Assembly: GCA_021199395.1 (NCBI GenBank)
Contig: JAJQIE010000072.1
Span: 1 to 11,346 of the forward strand
Reading direction: 5' to 3'
DNA: 11,346 bases
DNA from: Lachnospiraceae bacterium
GTDB lineage: Bacteria > Bacillota > Clostridia > Lachnospirales > Lachnospiraceae
The notes below the pieces were generated by a model, which saw nothing but the letters and a program-made list of their open reading frames with translations, was not told the origin of the DNA and did not search any database. The position numbers were made by a program, and so were the translations under genes. How positions within the stretch are numbered: position 1 is the stretch's first letter; every line of letters begins with the position of its first letter. Of this stretch, positions 1 through 5,256 are shown in pieces.

Positions 1-53
1 ATGTCTTCGCCCATGCCACGCAGCAAGTGCGTGGCATGGGTGTGAACAGTAAC
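1..53. repeat. REP-like hairpin repeat, copy 1
   Basis: The first 39 bases are identical to 4213-4251, and the cagtaac at 47-53 matches 4259-4265; only the short stretch between them differs. The core is a perfect 12-bp inverted repeat, CCATGCCACGCA (11-22) and TGCGTGGCATGG (28-39), around a 5-nt GCAAG loop. It lies beyond the terminator of the NlpC/P60 gene, in non-coding DNA. The copy may extend left of the window. There is no T-tract, so it is not an ordinary terminator. An interspersed REP-type intergenic element is the simplest reading. Confidence 0.75.
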
Positions 54-74
54 CTCACGAATTTACAAAATCTC

Positions 75-116
75 AAGAAAAGCCGTCTGCCGATAATCCG
101 ACAGACAGCTTTTCTT
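75..116 (-). terminator. Intrinsic terminator of the NlpC/P60 gene
   Basis: On the minus strand, 27 nt after the stop codon, GAAAAGCTGTCTGTCG (114-99) pairs with CGGCAGACGGCTTTTC (92-77). This gives a 16-bp stem with two G-U pairs and a 6-nt loop. The 3' arm ends in TTTTCTT. The arms are A-rich/T-rich on both sides, so it could also work on the plus strand. Confidence 0.65.
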
Positions 117-142
117 TCCAGAAAATATATTCGTTGTTTTCC

Positions 143-2035
143 TTATGACCAGTATCTTCTTGCGCATACCGGCGTCCGGTAGTTGTAGCTTGAAATAATG
201 ATACCCGTGCTGGATGTGCTGGCATGTACAACCTGTCCGCCGCCAATATAAAGAGCCACATGGCTGATGCCGCTTCCATCTGAATAGAACAGCAGATCCC
301 CGGCCTGTATATCGCTCAGAGATACGGATGTACCGCTGGACGCCTGTGACGCCGCTGTACGGGGAATGCTAATCCCAAAGTTCGCAAATACAGACTGAGT
401 AAATCCGGAGCAGTCCGCACCATTTGTAAGGCTTGTCCCGCCGTATACATATGGATTCCCGACAAACTGTACCGCATAGTTCGCGATCGACTGACCTGTA
501 GAAGACGAGGATGTACTTGCCGCTTCCGTCTGAGCAGCCTCCGTCTGTGCTTCCGTCGCCACAGTCTCTGTCTGGGGCGCTTCCGTCGCTGCGGTTTCGG
601 TCTGAGCCGCTTCCGTCGCCGCCGTCTCCGTCTGAACTGCCTCGGTCTGTGCAGCTTCCGTTGCCGCGGTCGTCTCGCTATACTTGATCTCCTCCGCTTC
701 CGCTACCGCATTCAGATATTCCTGATATGCAGCTACCGCTTCATCGTAAGTGTCATATACCAGCTGCTCGTCCGCCTGCTGCGTCGCCGCATCAGCCGCT
801 TCCTGCGCTTCCAGATAGGTCTGATATGCCTCATCCACCGCCGACTCCGCTTCACTCAGACTCGTTGACGATGTCGATGTATCCTCATAGACAGTCGCTG
901 CTTCTGTGTAAACGGTCTCTGCCGCCGCTTCCGTCTGTGCAGCTTCCGCCTGTGCGGCTGCCGCTTCTGCAGCAGCTGCTGCCTCTGCTTCCGCAGCGGC
1001 CGCTTCCGCCTCCTGCTCAGCCAGATAAGCCAGCCACTCCTCATCCAGTCTCTCCTGCTCCTCCTCCAGCGTCTCTGCTGTAGAGTAATAGGTGTCATAA
1101 TCTACATACCAGGCATTGATATAGCCATATGTACCGTCACCGAGAGCTACCTTCATCCAGTCGCCCTCATAAGCGACCACCTCAAGCTGATCGGATGAAT
1201 AAGCGATTCCAATCGAATCGGAATCCTCACTCGCCTCCGAGCGGATCATCAGCGCCTCTGAATTGACCGTCGCTACATTGTAAGCGACCGAATCCGCTAT
1301 CGTATCCGCTTCCTCTCCTGTGGCAAAATATTCCGCGTTTACATAACCGGTAACATTCCCCGACTGAACCTCATACCAGTCGCCCAGCTGACCAAGAATC
1401 ATCACAGAGCCGTTATTATAAACCTTGCCGACTACCTCACTGTCCGCACTCGCGTCAGAACGGACATTGATATAATTCTCACACTGCGCAAAGGCAAGCT
1501 CTCCGCTCATGCTGGAATCATAGACCGCTTCTGTCTCTGTCTCCGCAGCTTCCGTCTCCGAGGTACTCTGTTCGCTGCCCGATACCGTTTCTGTCTCGGA
1601 GGAAGCTTCCGCACCGTCTACTGCCGTTTCCGTTTCAGCTTCAACGTCCGCACTGTCTGATACCGTCTCCGCCTCAGAAGCATCCTCTGAATTATCCGAC
1701 GCCGCTTCGGTCGCTGTCGTATCAATTGCCGACAATCCCGCCAGTGTGTCCGAGCTGCCTGTATTTTCTGTATTTTCTGTATTTTCTGTATTTTCTGTGT
1801 TCTCTGTGTCCTCTGTTTCCTCTGTTTCCTCAGTATCTTCTGTATCGGCTTCCGTCTCAGATTCCGCGTCCGCGCCGCCCTCTGCTCCCCCGGAGGTGAC
1901 TACGGTATCTGTCTCACTTAAACCTGCCAGCGTCATACTATTATAATCTGCAAAAGCTACAGTTCCAAAACCCGTAAAGGTAATACCGACTGCCATGCAG
2001 CAGGCTGTAAACTGTAAAACTGCTTTCTTCATCAT
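143..2035 (-). CDS. Secreted SH3-SH3-NlpC/P60 peptidoglycan hydrolase
   Basis: A 630-residue exported cell-wall hydrolase. Residues 1-29 form a signal peptide (MMKK, a hydrophobic core, cleavage after AFA). Residues 41-175 are a Glu/Thr/Ser-rich linker with TEN triplets. Two bacterial SH3 domains follow at about 180-237 and 251-313 (VRSDAS...GDWYEV and IRSEAS...GDWMKV). Next come an Ala/Glu-rich, probably coiled-coil segment (321-450) and TEA/QTEA repeats (455-507). The NlpC/P60 domain ends the protein at 514-630, with Cys542 in ADCSGF, His592 in SHVALYIG and His604 in VHAS, the Cys-His-His catalytic pattern of gamma-D-glutamyl/DAP endopeptidases. The SH3 domains probably bind wall. GGAGG lies 9 nt before the chosen ATG; a second ATG follows directly. 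Transcription is monocistronic from a consensus promoter. Whether it acts in division, separation or turnover cannot be read from sequence. Confidence 0.93.
   Translation of the reverse strand: MMKKAVLQFTACCMAVGITFTGFGTVAFADYNSMTLAGLSETDTVVTSGGAEGGADAESETEADTEDTEETEETEDTENTENTENTENTENTGSSDTLAGLSAIDTTATEAASDNSEDASEAETVSDSADVEAETETAVDGAEASSETETVSGSEQSTSETEAAETETEAVYDSSMSGELAFAQCENYINVRSDASADSEVVGKVYNNGSVMILGQLGDWYEVQSGNVTGYVNAEYFATGEEADTIADSVAYNVATVNSEALMIRSEASEDSDSIGIAYSSDQLEVVAYEGDWMKVALGDGTYGYINAWYVDYDTYYSTAETLEEEQERLDEEWLAYLAEQEAEAAAAEAEAAAAAEAAAAQAEAAQTEAAAETVYTEAATVYEDTSTSSTSLSEAESAVDEAYQTYLEAQEAADAATQQADEQLVYDTYDEAVAAYQEYLNAVAEAEEIKYSETTAATEAAQTEAVQTETAATEAAQTETAATEAPQTETVATEAQTEAAQTEAASTSSSSTGQSIANYAVQFVGNPYVYGGTSLTNGADCSGFTQSVFANFGISIPRTAASQASSGTSVSLSDIQAGDLLFYSDGSGISHVALYIGGGQVVHASTSSTGIIISSYNYRTPVCARRYWS
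1760..1840. repeat. 9-bp tandem repeat inside the hydrolase linker
   Basis: Four perfect copies of TGTATTTTC (1760-1795) are followed by about five degenerate 9-mers (TGTGTTCTC, TGTGTCCTC, TGTTTCCTC twice, AGTATCTTC). On the coding strand they encode the Glu-Asn-Thr/Glu-Asp-Thr/Glu-Glu-Thr triplets at about residues 66-92. The unit is a multiple of three, so copy-number changes would alter linker length without breaking the frame. Confidence 0.85.
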
Positions 2036-2065
2036 CTATCCCCGCCTCCAAACAACTTTTAAGAC

Positions 2066-2093
2066 TTATTACGAATTTATTACATTTATTACG
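2066..2093 (-). promoter_or_regulatory. Triple GTAAT repeat, possible response-regulator site
   Basis: On the minus strand the start region of the hydrolase transcript carries CGTAAT (2093-2088), TGTAAT (2084-2079) and CGTAAT (2073-2068). The last two are separated by 5 nt, giving TGTAAT-N5-CGTAAT. This is close to the WalR box TGTWAH-N5-TGTWAH known to control NlpC/P60-type wall hydrolases in Firmicutes. The sites overlap and follow the predicted start point. Assignment to WalR is inference. Confidence 0.35.
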
Positions 2094-2098
2094 TGCTT

Positions 2099-2127
2099 AT
2101 CATAACAAAGCGCGGGGATATTGTCAA
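2099..2127 (-). promoter_or_regulatory. Promoter of the NlpC/P60 gene
   Basis: On the minus strand a perfect -35 TTGACA (2127-2122), a 17-bp spacer and a -10 TATGAT (2104-2099) are followed by a leader of about 56 nt. Upstream of the -35 is a run of A/T including seven consecutive A, a plausible UP element, in the gap after trxB. Confidence 0.8.
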
Positions 2128-2177
2128 GAGCAATCAATATTTTTTTAATAATTTTCACATTTATTTTTAAAATTCGC

Positions 2178-3101
2178 TTAAATCAGGGCGTTTAAATACG
2201 TCTCTACAGAGGAAATCACATTCGCTCCGTCCGAAACCGCAGTCACAATCTGCCTCAGCTGCTTCTCTCTGATGTCTCCGGCAGCAAAAATTCCCGGTAC
2301 TTCCGTAATTCCATTCTCCGAAGCAGAAATGTAACCTCTTTCATTTAACTGTAATAATTTAGTAACAATCCCGGTATTTGGTATTGTGCCTACAGCTATA
2401 AACACACCGTCCAGATTGAGGATCTGTTCTCTCCCATCCCGCTTATTGCGAAGCTTTACACATTCCACATGATCTTCTCCGAAAATTTCGACCACCTCTG
2501 TATTCCAGACGATTTCCACATTGTCGCACTTTTTCAGCTGCTCCTGAAGAAGCCTGGCAGCGCGCAGCTCGTCCCTCCGGTGAATCAGATATACTTTCCC
2601 GCATCCGCGCGCCAGAAACAGCGCGTCCTCCGCCGCTACATCGCCGCCTCCTACAACAGCCACTGTGCGTCCCTTAAAAAAGGCCCCGTCACAGGTCGCG
2701 CAATAGGAGACTCCCATACCGGTCAGCTCCTTTTCGCCCGGCACGCCAAGCGTACTGTGCCTGGCTCCCATCGCCAGCACAATCGCCCTCGCCCGGAACT
2801 CCTCGCTGTTTGTGTACAGCACCTTAATACGTCCATCCTCCTCCTGGCCGATATGCTTTACTTCTATATTAATAAACTTTACGCCAAGCTTTTCCGCATG
2901 CTCCCGGAACTTCACCCCCAGCTCAAAACCGCCGATCCCCGGAAGCCCCGGATAGTTGTCCACCTCATACGTGTTCAGCATCTGGCCGCCACTCATATAT
3001 TCCTTTTCCAGAACCAGAACAGACAGCTGCGCCCGCATTGCGTAAATCGCCGCCGTCAGCCCCGCAGGTCCGGATCCAATGATAATCACATCATAAATCA
3101 T
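2178..3101 (-). CDS. trxB: Thioredoxin reductase (NADPH)
   Basis: A 307-residue flavoprotein of normal length for low-molecular-weight thioredoxin reductase, which passes electrons from NADPH through FAD and a redox disulfide to thioredoxin in the cytoplasm. Visible motifs, in order: FAD-binding GSGPAGLTAA (9-18); the redox pair Cys134-Ala-Thr-Cys137; NADPH-binding GGGDVAAEDA (151-160); HRRDELR (174-180), where the two Arg are the usual 2'-phosphate contacts and argue for NADPH over ferredoxin; and the C-terminal FAD motif GIFAAGDIREK (270-280). AGGAGGAG sits about 10 nt before the ATG. It follows the GNAT gene by 20 bp and should share its transcript. No thioredoxin gene is in the window, and no GC-rich terminator is visible before the next promoter. 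Confidence 0.95.
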   Translation of the reverse strand: MIYDVIIIGSGPAGLTAAIYAMRAQLSVLVLEKEYMSGGQMLNTYEVDNYPGLPGIGGFELGVKFREHAEKLGVKFINIEVKHIGQEEDGRIKVLYTNSEEFRARAIVLAMGARHSTLGVPGEKELTGMGVSYCATCDGAFFKGRTVAVVGGGDVAAEDALFLARGCGKVYLIHRRDELRAARLLQEQLKKCDNVEIVWNTEVVEIFGEDHVECVKLRNKRDGREQILNLDGVFIAVGTIPNTGIVTKLLQLNERGYISASENGITEVPGIFAAGDIREKQLRQIVTAVSDGANVISSVETYLNALI

Positions 3102-3121
3102 ATCCGAAATCTCCTCCTATA

Positions 3122-3613
3122 TCAAAGCACATGATAATATGGGCAGATATCCTCATAATGCCCATCCTTCATCCGGAATCCGCCGGGTATTATACCGAGC
3201 TGCACAAATCCCAGCCGCTCGTACAGATGCCTCGCGTGAAGGTTCGAAGCCACAACCGCGTTAAACTGCAAAACCCGGAACCCGTGCGCTTTTCCCTGGC
3301 GCAGACAATCGCTGACCAGCTTTTCTCCGACATGCATTCCCCGCAGATCGGAGCGCACCGCATAACTCGCATTACAGATATGCCCACATCGTCCAACATT
3401 ATTCGGATGCAGAATATACATTCCGCAGATTTGGCCGGATGCCTCGTCCTCCGCTACCGCGGTGCAGGTCTGAGCCTCAAAAAAAGCTTTTCCCGTCTCT
3501 TCTGTCAGCTCCTCCTCCTGTGGAAACGCCACGCCATCTCTGACTACCTCATTCCAGATCTCTACGACCGCCTTTAAATCCCTGTCCTCATAGCTTCTTA
3601 TTATAATATCCAT
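3122..3613 (-). CDS. GNAT-family N-acetyltransferase
   Basis: A 163-residue single-domain GCN5-related acetyltransferase. Acetyl-CoA-binding motif A is VRSDLRGMHVGEKL (86-99), with the RGxxVG phosphate-binding turn at 91-96. The later AVVASNLHARHLYERLGF (119-136) is the typical beta5-alpha4 region ending in YERLGF. The substrate cannot be told from sequence. An AAGGAAGGA ribosome site precedes the ATG. It is the first gene of a two-gene transcript with trxB (20 bp gap) and is divergent from perR. The pairing with trxB may be incidental. Confidence 0.88.
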   Translation of the reverse strand: MDIIIRSYEDRDLKAVVEIWNEVVRDGVAFPQEEELTEETGKAFFEAQTCTAVAEDEASGQICGMYILHPNNVGRCGHICNASYAVRSDLRGMHVGEKLVSDCLRQGKAHGFRVLQFNAVVASNLHARHLYERLGFVQLGIIPGGFRMKDGHYEDICPYYHVL

Positions 3614-3647
3614 ATCGTCCTTCCTTATCGTTTATTATGATAGATTA

Positions 3648-3676
3648 AGTATAATACCATTCTGATTTTCCTGCAA
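3648..3676 (-). promoter_or_regulatory. Possible promoter of the GNAT-trxB operon
   Basis: On the minus strand a good -10 TATACT (3653-3648) lies 17 bp from a poor -35 TTGCAG (3676-3671, three of six matches). It is the best candidate in the divergent region with perR. The PerR palindrome at 3718-3732 is about 40 bp upstream of it and does not overlap. Confidence 0.4.
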
Positions 3677-3683
3677 TTGGGTA

Positions 3684-3712
3684 TTGACAATTCAGAAAAG
3701 ATTGTTTATATT
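3684..3712 (+). promoter_or_regulatory. perR promoter
   Basis: Perfect -35 TTGACA (3684-3689), 17-bp spacer, -10 TATATT (3707-3712). The predicted start point falls at about 3719, inside the palindromic operator, as expected for an autoregulated repressor. Confidence 0.85.
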
Positions 3713-3717
3713 CATCT

Positions 3718-3732
3718 TAGTAATCATTACTA
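3718..3732. promoter_or_regulatory. PerR-type operator at perR
   Basis: TAGTAATCATTACTA is a perfect 7-1-7 palindrome, the geometry of the PerR box (TTATAATNATTATAA). It begins 5 nt after the -10 hexamer and covers the start point, so binding should block transcription. A near-identical site occupies the same place at the rubrerythrin gene. Confidence 0.8.
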
Positions 3733-3754
3733 TTATGATTTATGGGAGGTTTAC

Positions 3755-4141
3755 ATGTCAGTACACAAATACAGCCGACAGAGGGAGGCGATCAAATCCT
3801 TCTTAGCCGGACGTAAGGATCACCCGACCGCGGATACGATTTATACCGGTTTGCGCGAAGAATATCCAAGTCTCAGTCTCGGTACCGTTTACCGCAATCT
3901 CGCGCTTCTGACCGATATGGGGGAAATCGCCCGTATCAGTACCGGCCTGGGTCCGGAGCGTTACGATGCCACCGTAGCAAATCATCAGCATTTTATCTGC
4001 ACCCGATGCGAGCGCGTCTATGATGTAGAGACGGAAGGTATGGATGATCTGATTCATTCCGCTGTGAAAGACTGTCCGGGCAGGATCGATTCCTACACAG
4101 CCAATTTTTACGGTATTTGCAGAGACTGCCTGGATTCCTGA
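3755..4141 (+). CDS. perR: Peroxide-responsive repressor PerR (Fur family)
   Basis: A 128-residue Fur-family metalloregulator. Residues 23-50 hold the winged-helix DNA-binding region (HPTADTIY ... SLGTVYRNL). All metal ligands fall at Bacillus subtilis PerR spacings: regulatory site His23, Asp71, His77, His79, Asp90, and structural zinc Cys82, Cys85, Cys122, Cys125. Asp at position 90, where Fur usually has Glu, supports peroxide sensing by iron-catalysed His oxidation. The ATG at 3755 was chosen because GGGAGG precedes it by 6 nt; an in-frame ATG at 3677 lies inside the promoter and cannot be used. The gene has its own promoter and operator and precedes rubrerythrin in the same direction. 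No clear terminator follows; the 3' region has a REP-like hairpin. Confidence 0.93.
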   Translation: MSVHKYSRQREAIKSFLAGRKDHPTADTIYTGLREEYPSLSLGTVYRNLALLTDMGEIARISTGLGPERYDATVANHQHFICTRCERVYDVETEGMDDLIHSAVKDCPGRIDSYTANFYGICRDCLDS

Positions 4142-4212
4142 GGTTCGTCCATCGGAAGGCTCAAAAATCAGGTAATAAACAGCAGGCAATAAATGATCTG
4201 AAAAAAAGCTCT

Positions 4213-4265
4213 ATGTCTTCGCCCATGCCACGCAGCAAGTGCGTGGCATGGATGCGACCAGTAAC
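4213..4265. repeat. REP-like hairpin repeat, copy 2
   Basis: Same orientation as copy 1: 39 identical bases (4213-4251) containing the perfect 12-bp stem and GCAAG loop, then a shared cagtaac at 4259-4265. It sits between perR and the rubrerythrin promoter and is preceded by seven A. Read on the minus strand the hairpin is not directly followed by T, so it is not a good terminator in either direction. It could stabilise the perR mRNA 3' end. Confidence 0.8.
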
Positions 4266-4305
4266 AAAAACTTACGATTCACAGAAAAAAAAATTAAAAT
4301 AGCGC

Positions 4306-4334
4306 TTGACAAGGATAGATAGTAGTGATATATT
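4306..4334 (+). promoter_or_regulatory. Rubrerythrin promoter
   Basis: Perfect -35 TTGACA (4306-4311), 17-bp spacer, -10 TATATT (4329-4334). Both hexamers and the spacing are identical to those of the perR promoter. Confidence 0.87.
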
Positions 4335-4339
4335 AATTT

Positions 4340-4354
4340 CAGTAACAATTACTA
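4340..4354. promoter_or_regulatory. PerR-type operator at rubrerythrin
   Basis: CAGTAACAATTACTA matches the perR palindrome at 12 of 15 positions; AGTAA and TTACT are perfect inverted arms. It starts 5 nt after the -10 box, exactly as at perR, and covers the predicted start point. Repression by PerR, relieved by peroxide, is the inferred role. Confidence 0.75.
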
Positions 4355-4387
4355 TTATTAAAATAAAAGTGAAAAGGAGAATAAAAA

Positions 4388-4930
4388 ATGAAAAAATTCG
4401 TATGTACTGTATGTGGTTATGTATATGAAGGCGAGGCAGCTCCGGAAGTCTGTCCGGTTTGCAAGGCCCCGGCATCCAAATTCCAGGAGCAGGCTGCAGA
4501 GCAGACCTGGGCTGCAGAGCACGTAGTTGGCGTAGCGCAGGGCGCACCGGAAGACATCATGGCTGACCTTCGCGCAAACTTTGAGGGCGAGTGCTCAGAG
4601 GTTGGTATGTATCTCGCAATGGCAAGAGTCGCACACAGAGAAGGATATCCGGAGATCGGATTATACTGGGAGAAGGCTGCTTACGAAGAGGCTGAGCACG
4701 CTGCAAAATTCGCAGAGCTGCTCGGTGAAGTCGTTACAGACAGCACCAAAAAGAATCTTGAAATGAGAGTAGAAGCAGAAAACGGCGCTACCGCAGGCAA
4801 GTTTGACCTTGCCAAGCGCGCGAAAGCTCTGAACCTTGACGCGATCCATGACACCGTACATGAGATGGCGCGCGATGAGGCGAGACACGGCAAGGCATTC
4901 GCAGGACTTCTGAAGAGATATTTCGGCTAA
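4388..4930 (+). CDS. rbr: Reverse rubrerythrin (NADH-dependent peroxidase)
   Basis: A 180-residue cytoplasmic non-haem iron protein that reduces hydrogen peroxide to water in anaerobes. The domain order is the reverse of classical rubrerythrin: an N-terminal rubredoxin-type iron centre (Cys6-x2-Cys9 ... Cys22-x2-Cys25), then a four-helix ferritin-like diiron domain from about residue 52. Diiron ligands are visible in NFEGECSE (64-71), EEAEH (Glu101, His104) and DEARH (Glu164, His167). This arrangement and length match the reverse rubrerythrins of Clostridium acetobutylicum, known to be PerR-controlled. AAGGAG is 8 nt before the ATG. Codon choice is biased toward common codons (GCA, GAG, CTT), suggesting high expression. 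It is a single-gene transcript with its own promoter, operator and terminator. The electron donor, normally rubredoxin with an NADH reductase, is not in the window. Confidence 0.94.
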   Translation: MKKFVCTVCGYVYEGEAAPEVCPVCKAPASKFQEQAAEQTWAAEHVVGVAQGAPEDIMADLRANFEGECSEVGMYLAMARVAHREGYPEIGLYWEKAAYEEAEHAAKFAELLGEVVTDSTKKNLEMRVEAENGATAGKFDLAKRAKALNLDAIHDTVHEMARDEARHGKAFAGLLKRYFG

Positions 4931-4956
4931 AACATATATTTCTTTCATTATGAGCC

Positions 4957-4997
4957 AAACAGACAGGGAGGCATTACCTGCTCCCCTGTCTGTTTTT
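4957..4997 (+). terminator. Intrinsic terminator of rubrerythrin
   Basis: ACAGACAGGG-AG (4959-4970) pairs with CTCCCCTGTCTGT (4981-4993), a 12-bp stem with a single bulge and a 10-nt loop. The run of five T at 4993-4997 follows. It lies 27 nt after the stop codon. Confidence 0.9.
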
Positions 4998-5015
4998 ATG
5001 CGCAGAGCCGGGTAA

Positions 5016-5171
5016 GGAACTGTCGCAAAATTACTTACCCATCTTGCACCGCCTAACGCGCGAATCGCGGACCATAAAAGCCTCGACGCAGCCCGCTGCG
5101 CCTACGTTTTTATGGTCTGTGCTTCACACGTTATCCGGCACAATATGGGCATGTTATTTCGCGACAGTTCC
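5016..5171. mobile_element. MITE-like palindromic element with TAA flanks
   Basis: A 156-bp non-coding near-complete palindrome. The ends are perfect 11-bp inverted repeats, GGAACTGTCGC (5016-5026) and GCGACAGTTCC (5161-5171). The two halves align without gaps to a central CGCAG-CCCG-CTGCG. I count 18 mismatches in the 65 inner pairs. It is flanked on both sides by TAA (5013-5015 and 5172-5174), consistent with a 3-bp target duplication. The end sequence resembles ends of some Firmicutes insertion sequences (IS5/IS1182-like, from memory). No transposase is present, so it would move in trans. It sits between the rubrerythrin terminator and the 3' end of purH. Confidence 0.7.
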
Positions 5172-5182
5172 TAAGAAAATTT

Positions 5183-5247
5183 GCGGCTAAAGCCATAAGG
5201 ATTTCACTGACTACGTCGACAATCCTTATGGCAAAGCTCCCGGCCGC
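5183..5247. repeat. Long two-step hairpin downstream of purH
   Basis: A perfect 12-bp inverted repeat, GCCATAAGGATT (5192-5203) and AATCCTTATGGC (5221-5232), encloses a 17-nt loop that contains GTCGAC. Outside it GCGGC (5183-5187) and GCCGC (5243-5247) also pair. It begins 10 nt after the purH stop on the minus strand. The 3' side on that strand reads TTTAGCCGC, so it lacks a proper U-tract. It could be a second repeat element or a 3' mRNA structure. Confidence 0.6.
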
Positions 5248-5256
5248 CCGATTCGT

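Noticed and set aside
2140..2177. AT-rich stretch after trxB, considered as a terminator.
   Set aside because: No GC-rich stem; it is better read as an A/T-rich upstream region of the hydrolase promoter.
2469..3134. A 221-codon plus-strand open frame opposite trxB.
   Set aside because: Shadow of thioredoxin reductase, whose motifs are complete on the minus strand.
3633..3660. TATTAT ... ATAATA near the GNAT start, considered as another PerR box.
   Set aside because: The arms are far apart and do not fit the 7-1-7 geometry of the two clear operators.
3677..3754. An upstream in-frame ATG giving perR 26 extra residues.
   Set aside because: It would lie ahead of the -35 box, and the extra residues would span the promoter and operator; the ATG at 3755 has GGGAGG and gives the normal length.
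1..4265. The two hairpin repeats as part of a CRISPR array.
   Set aside because: Only two copies 4.2 kb apart with genes between them; no spacers and no cas genes.
4117..4302. Small plus-strand frame reading through the REP-like repeat (contains MPRSKCVAWM).
   Set aside because: No ribosome site, overlaps the perR end, and most of it is repeat sequence; repeats of this kind often create such spurious frames.
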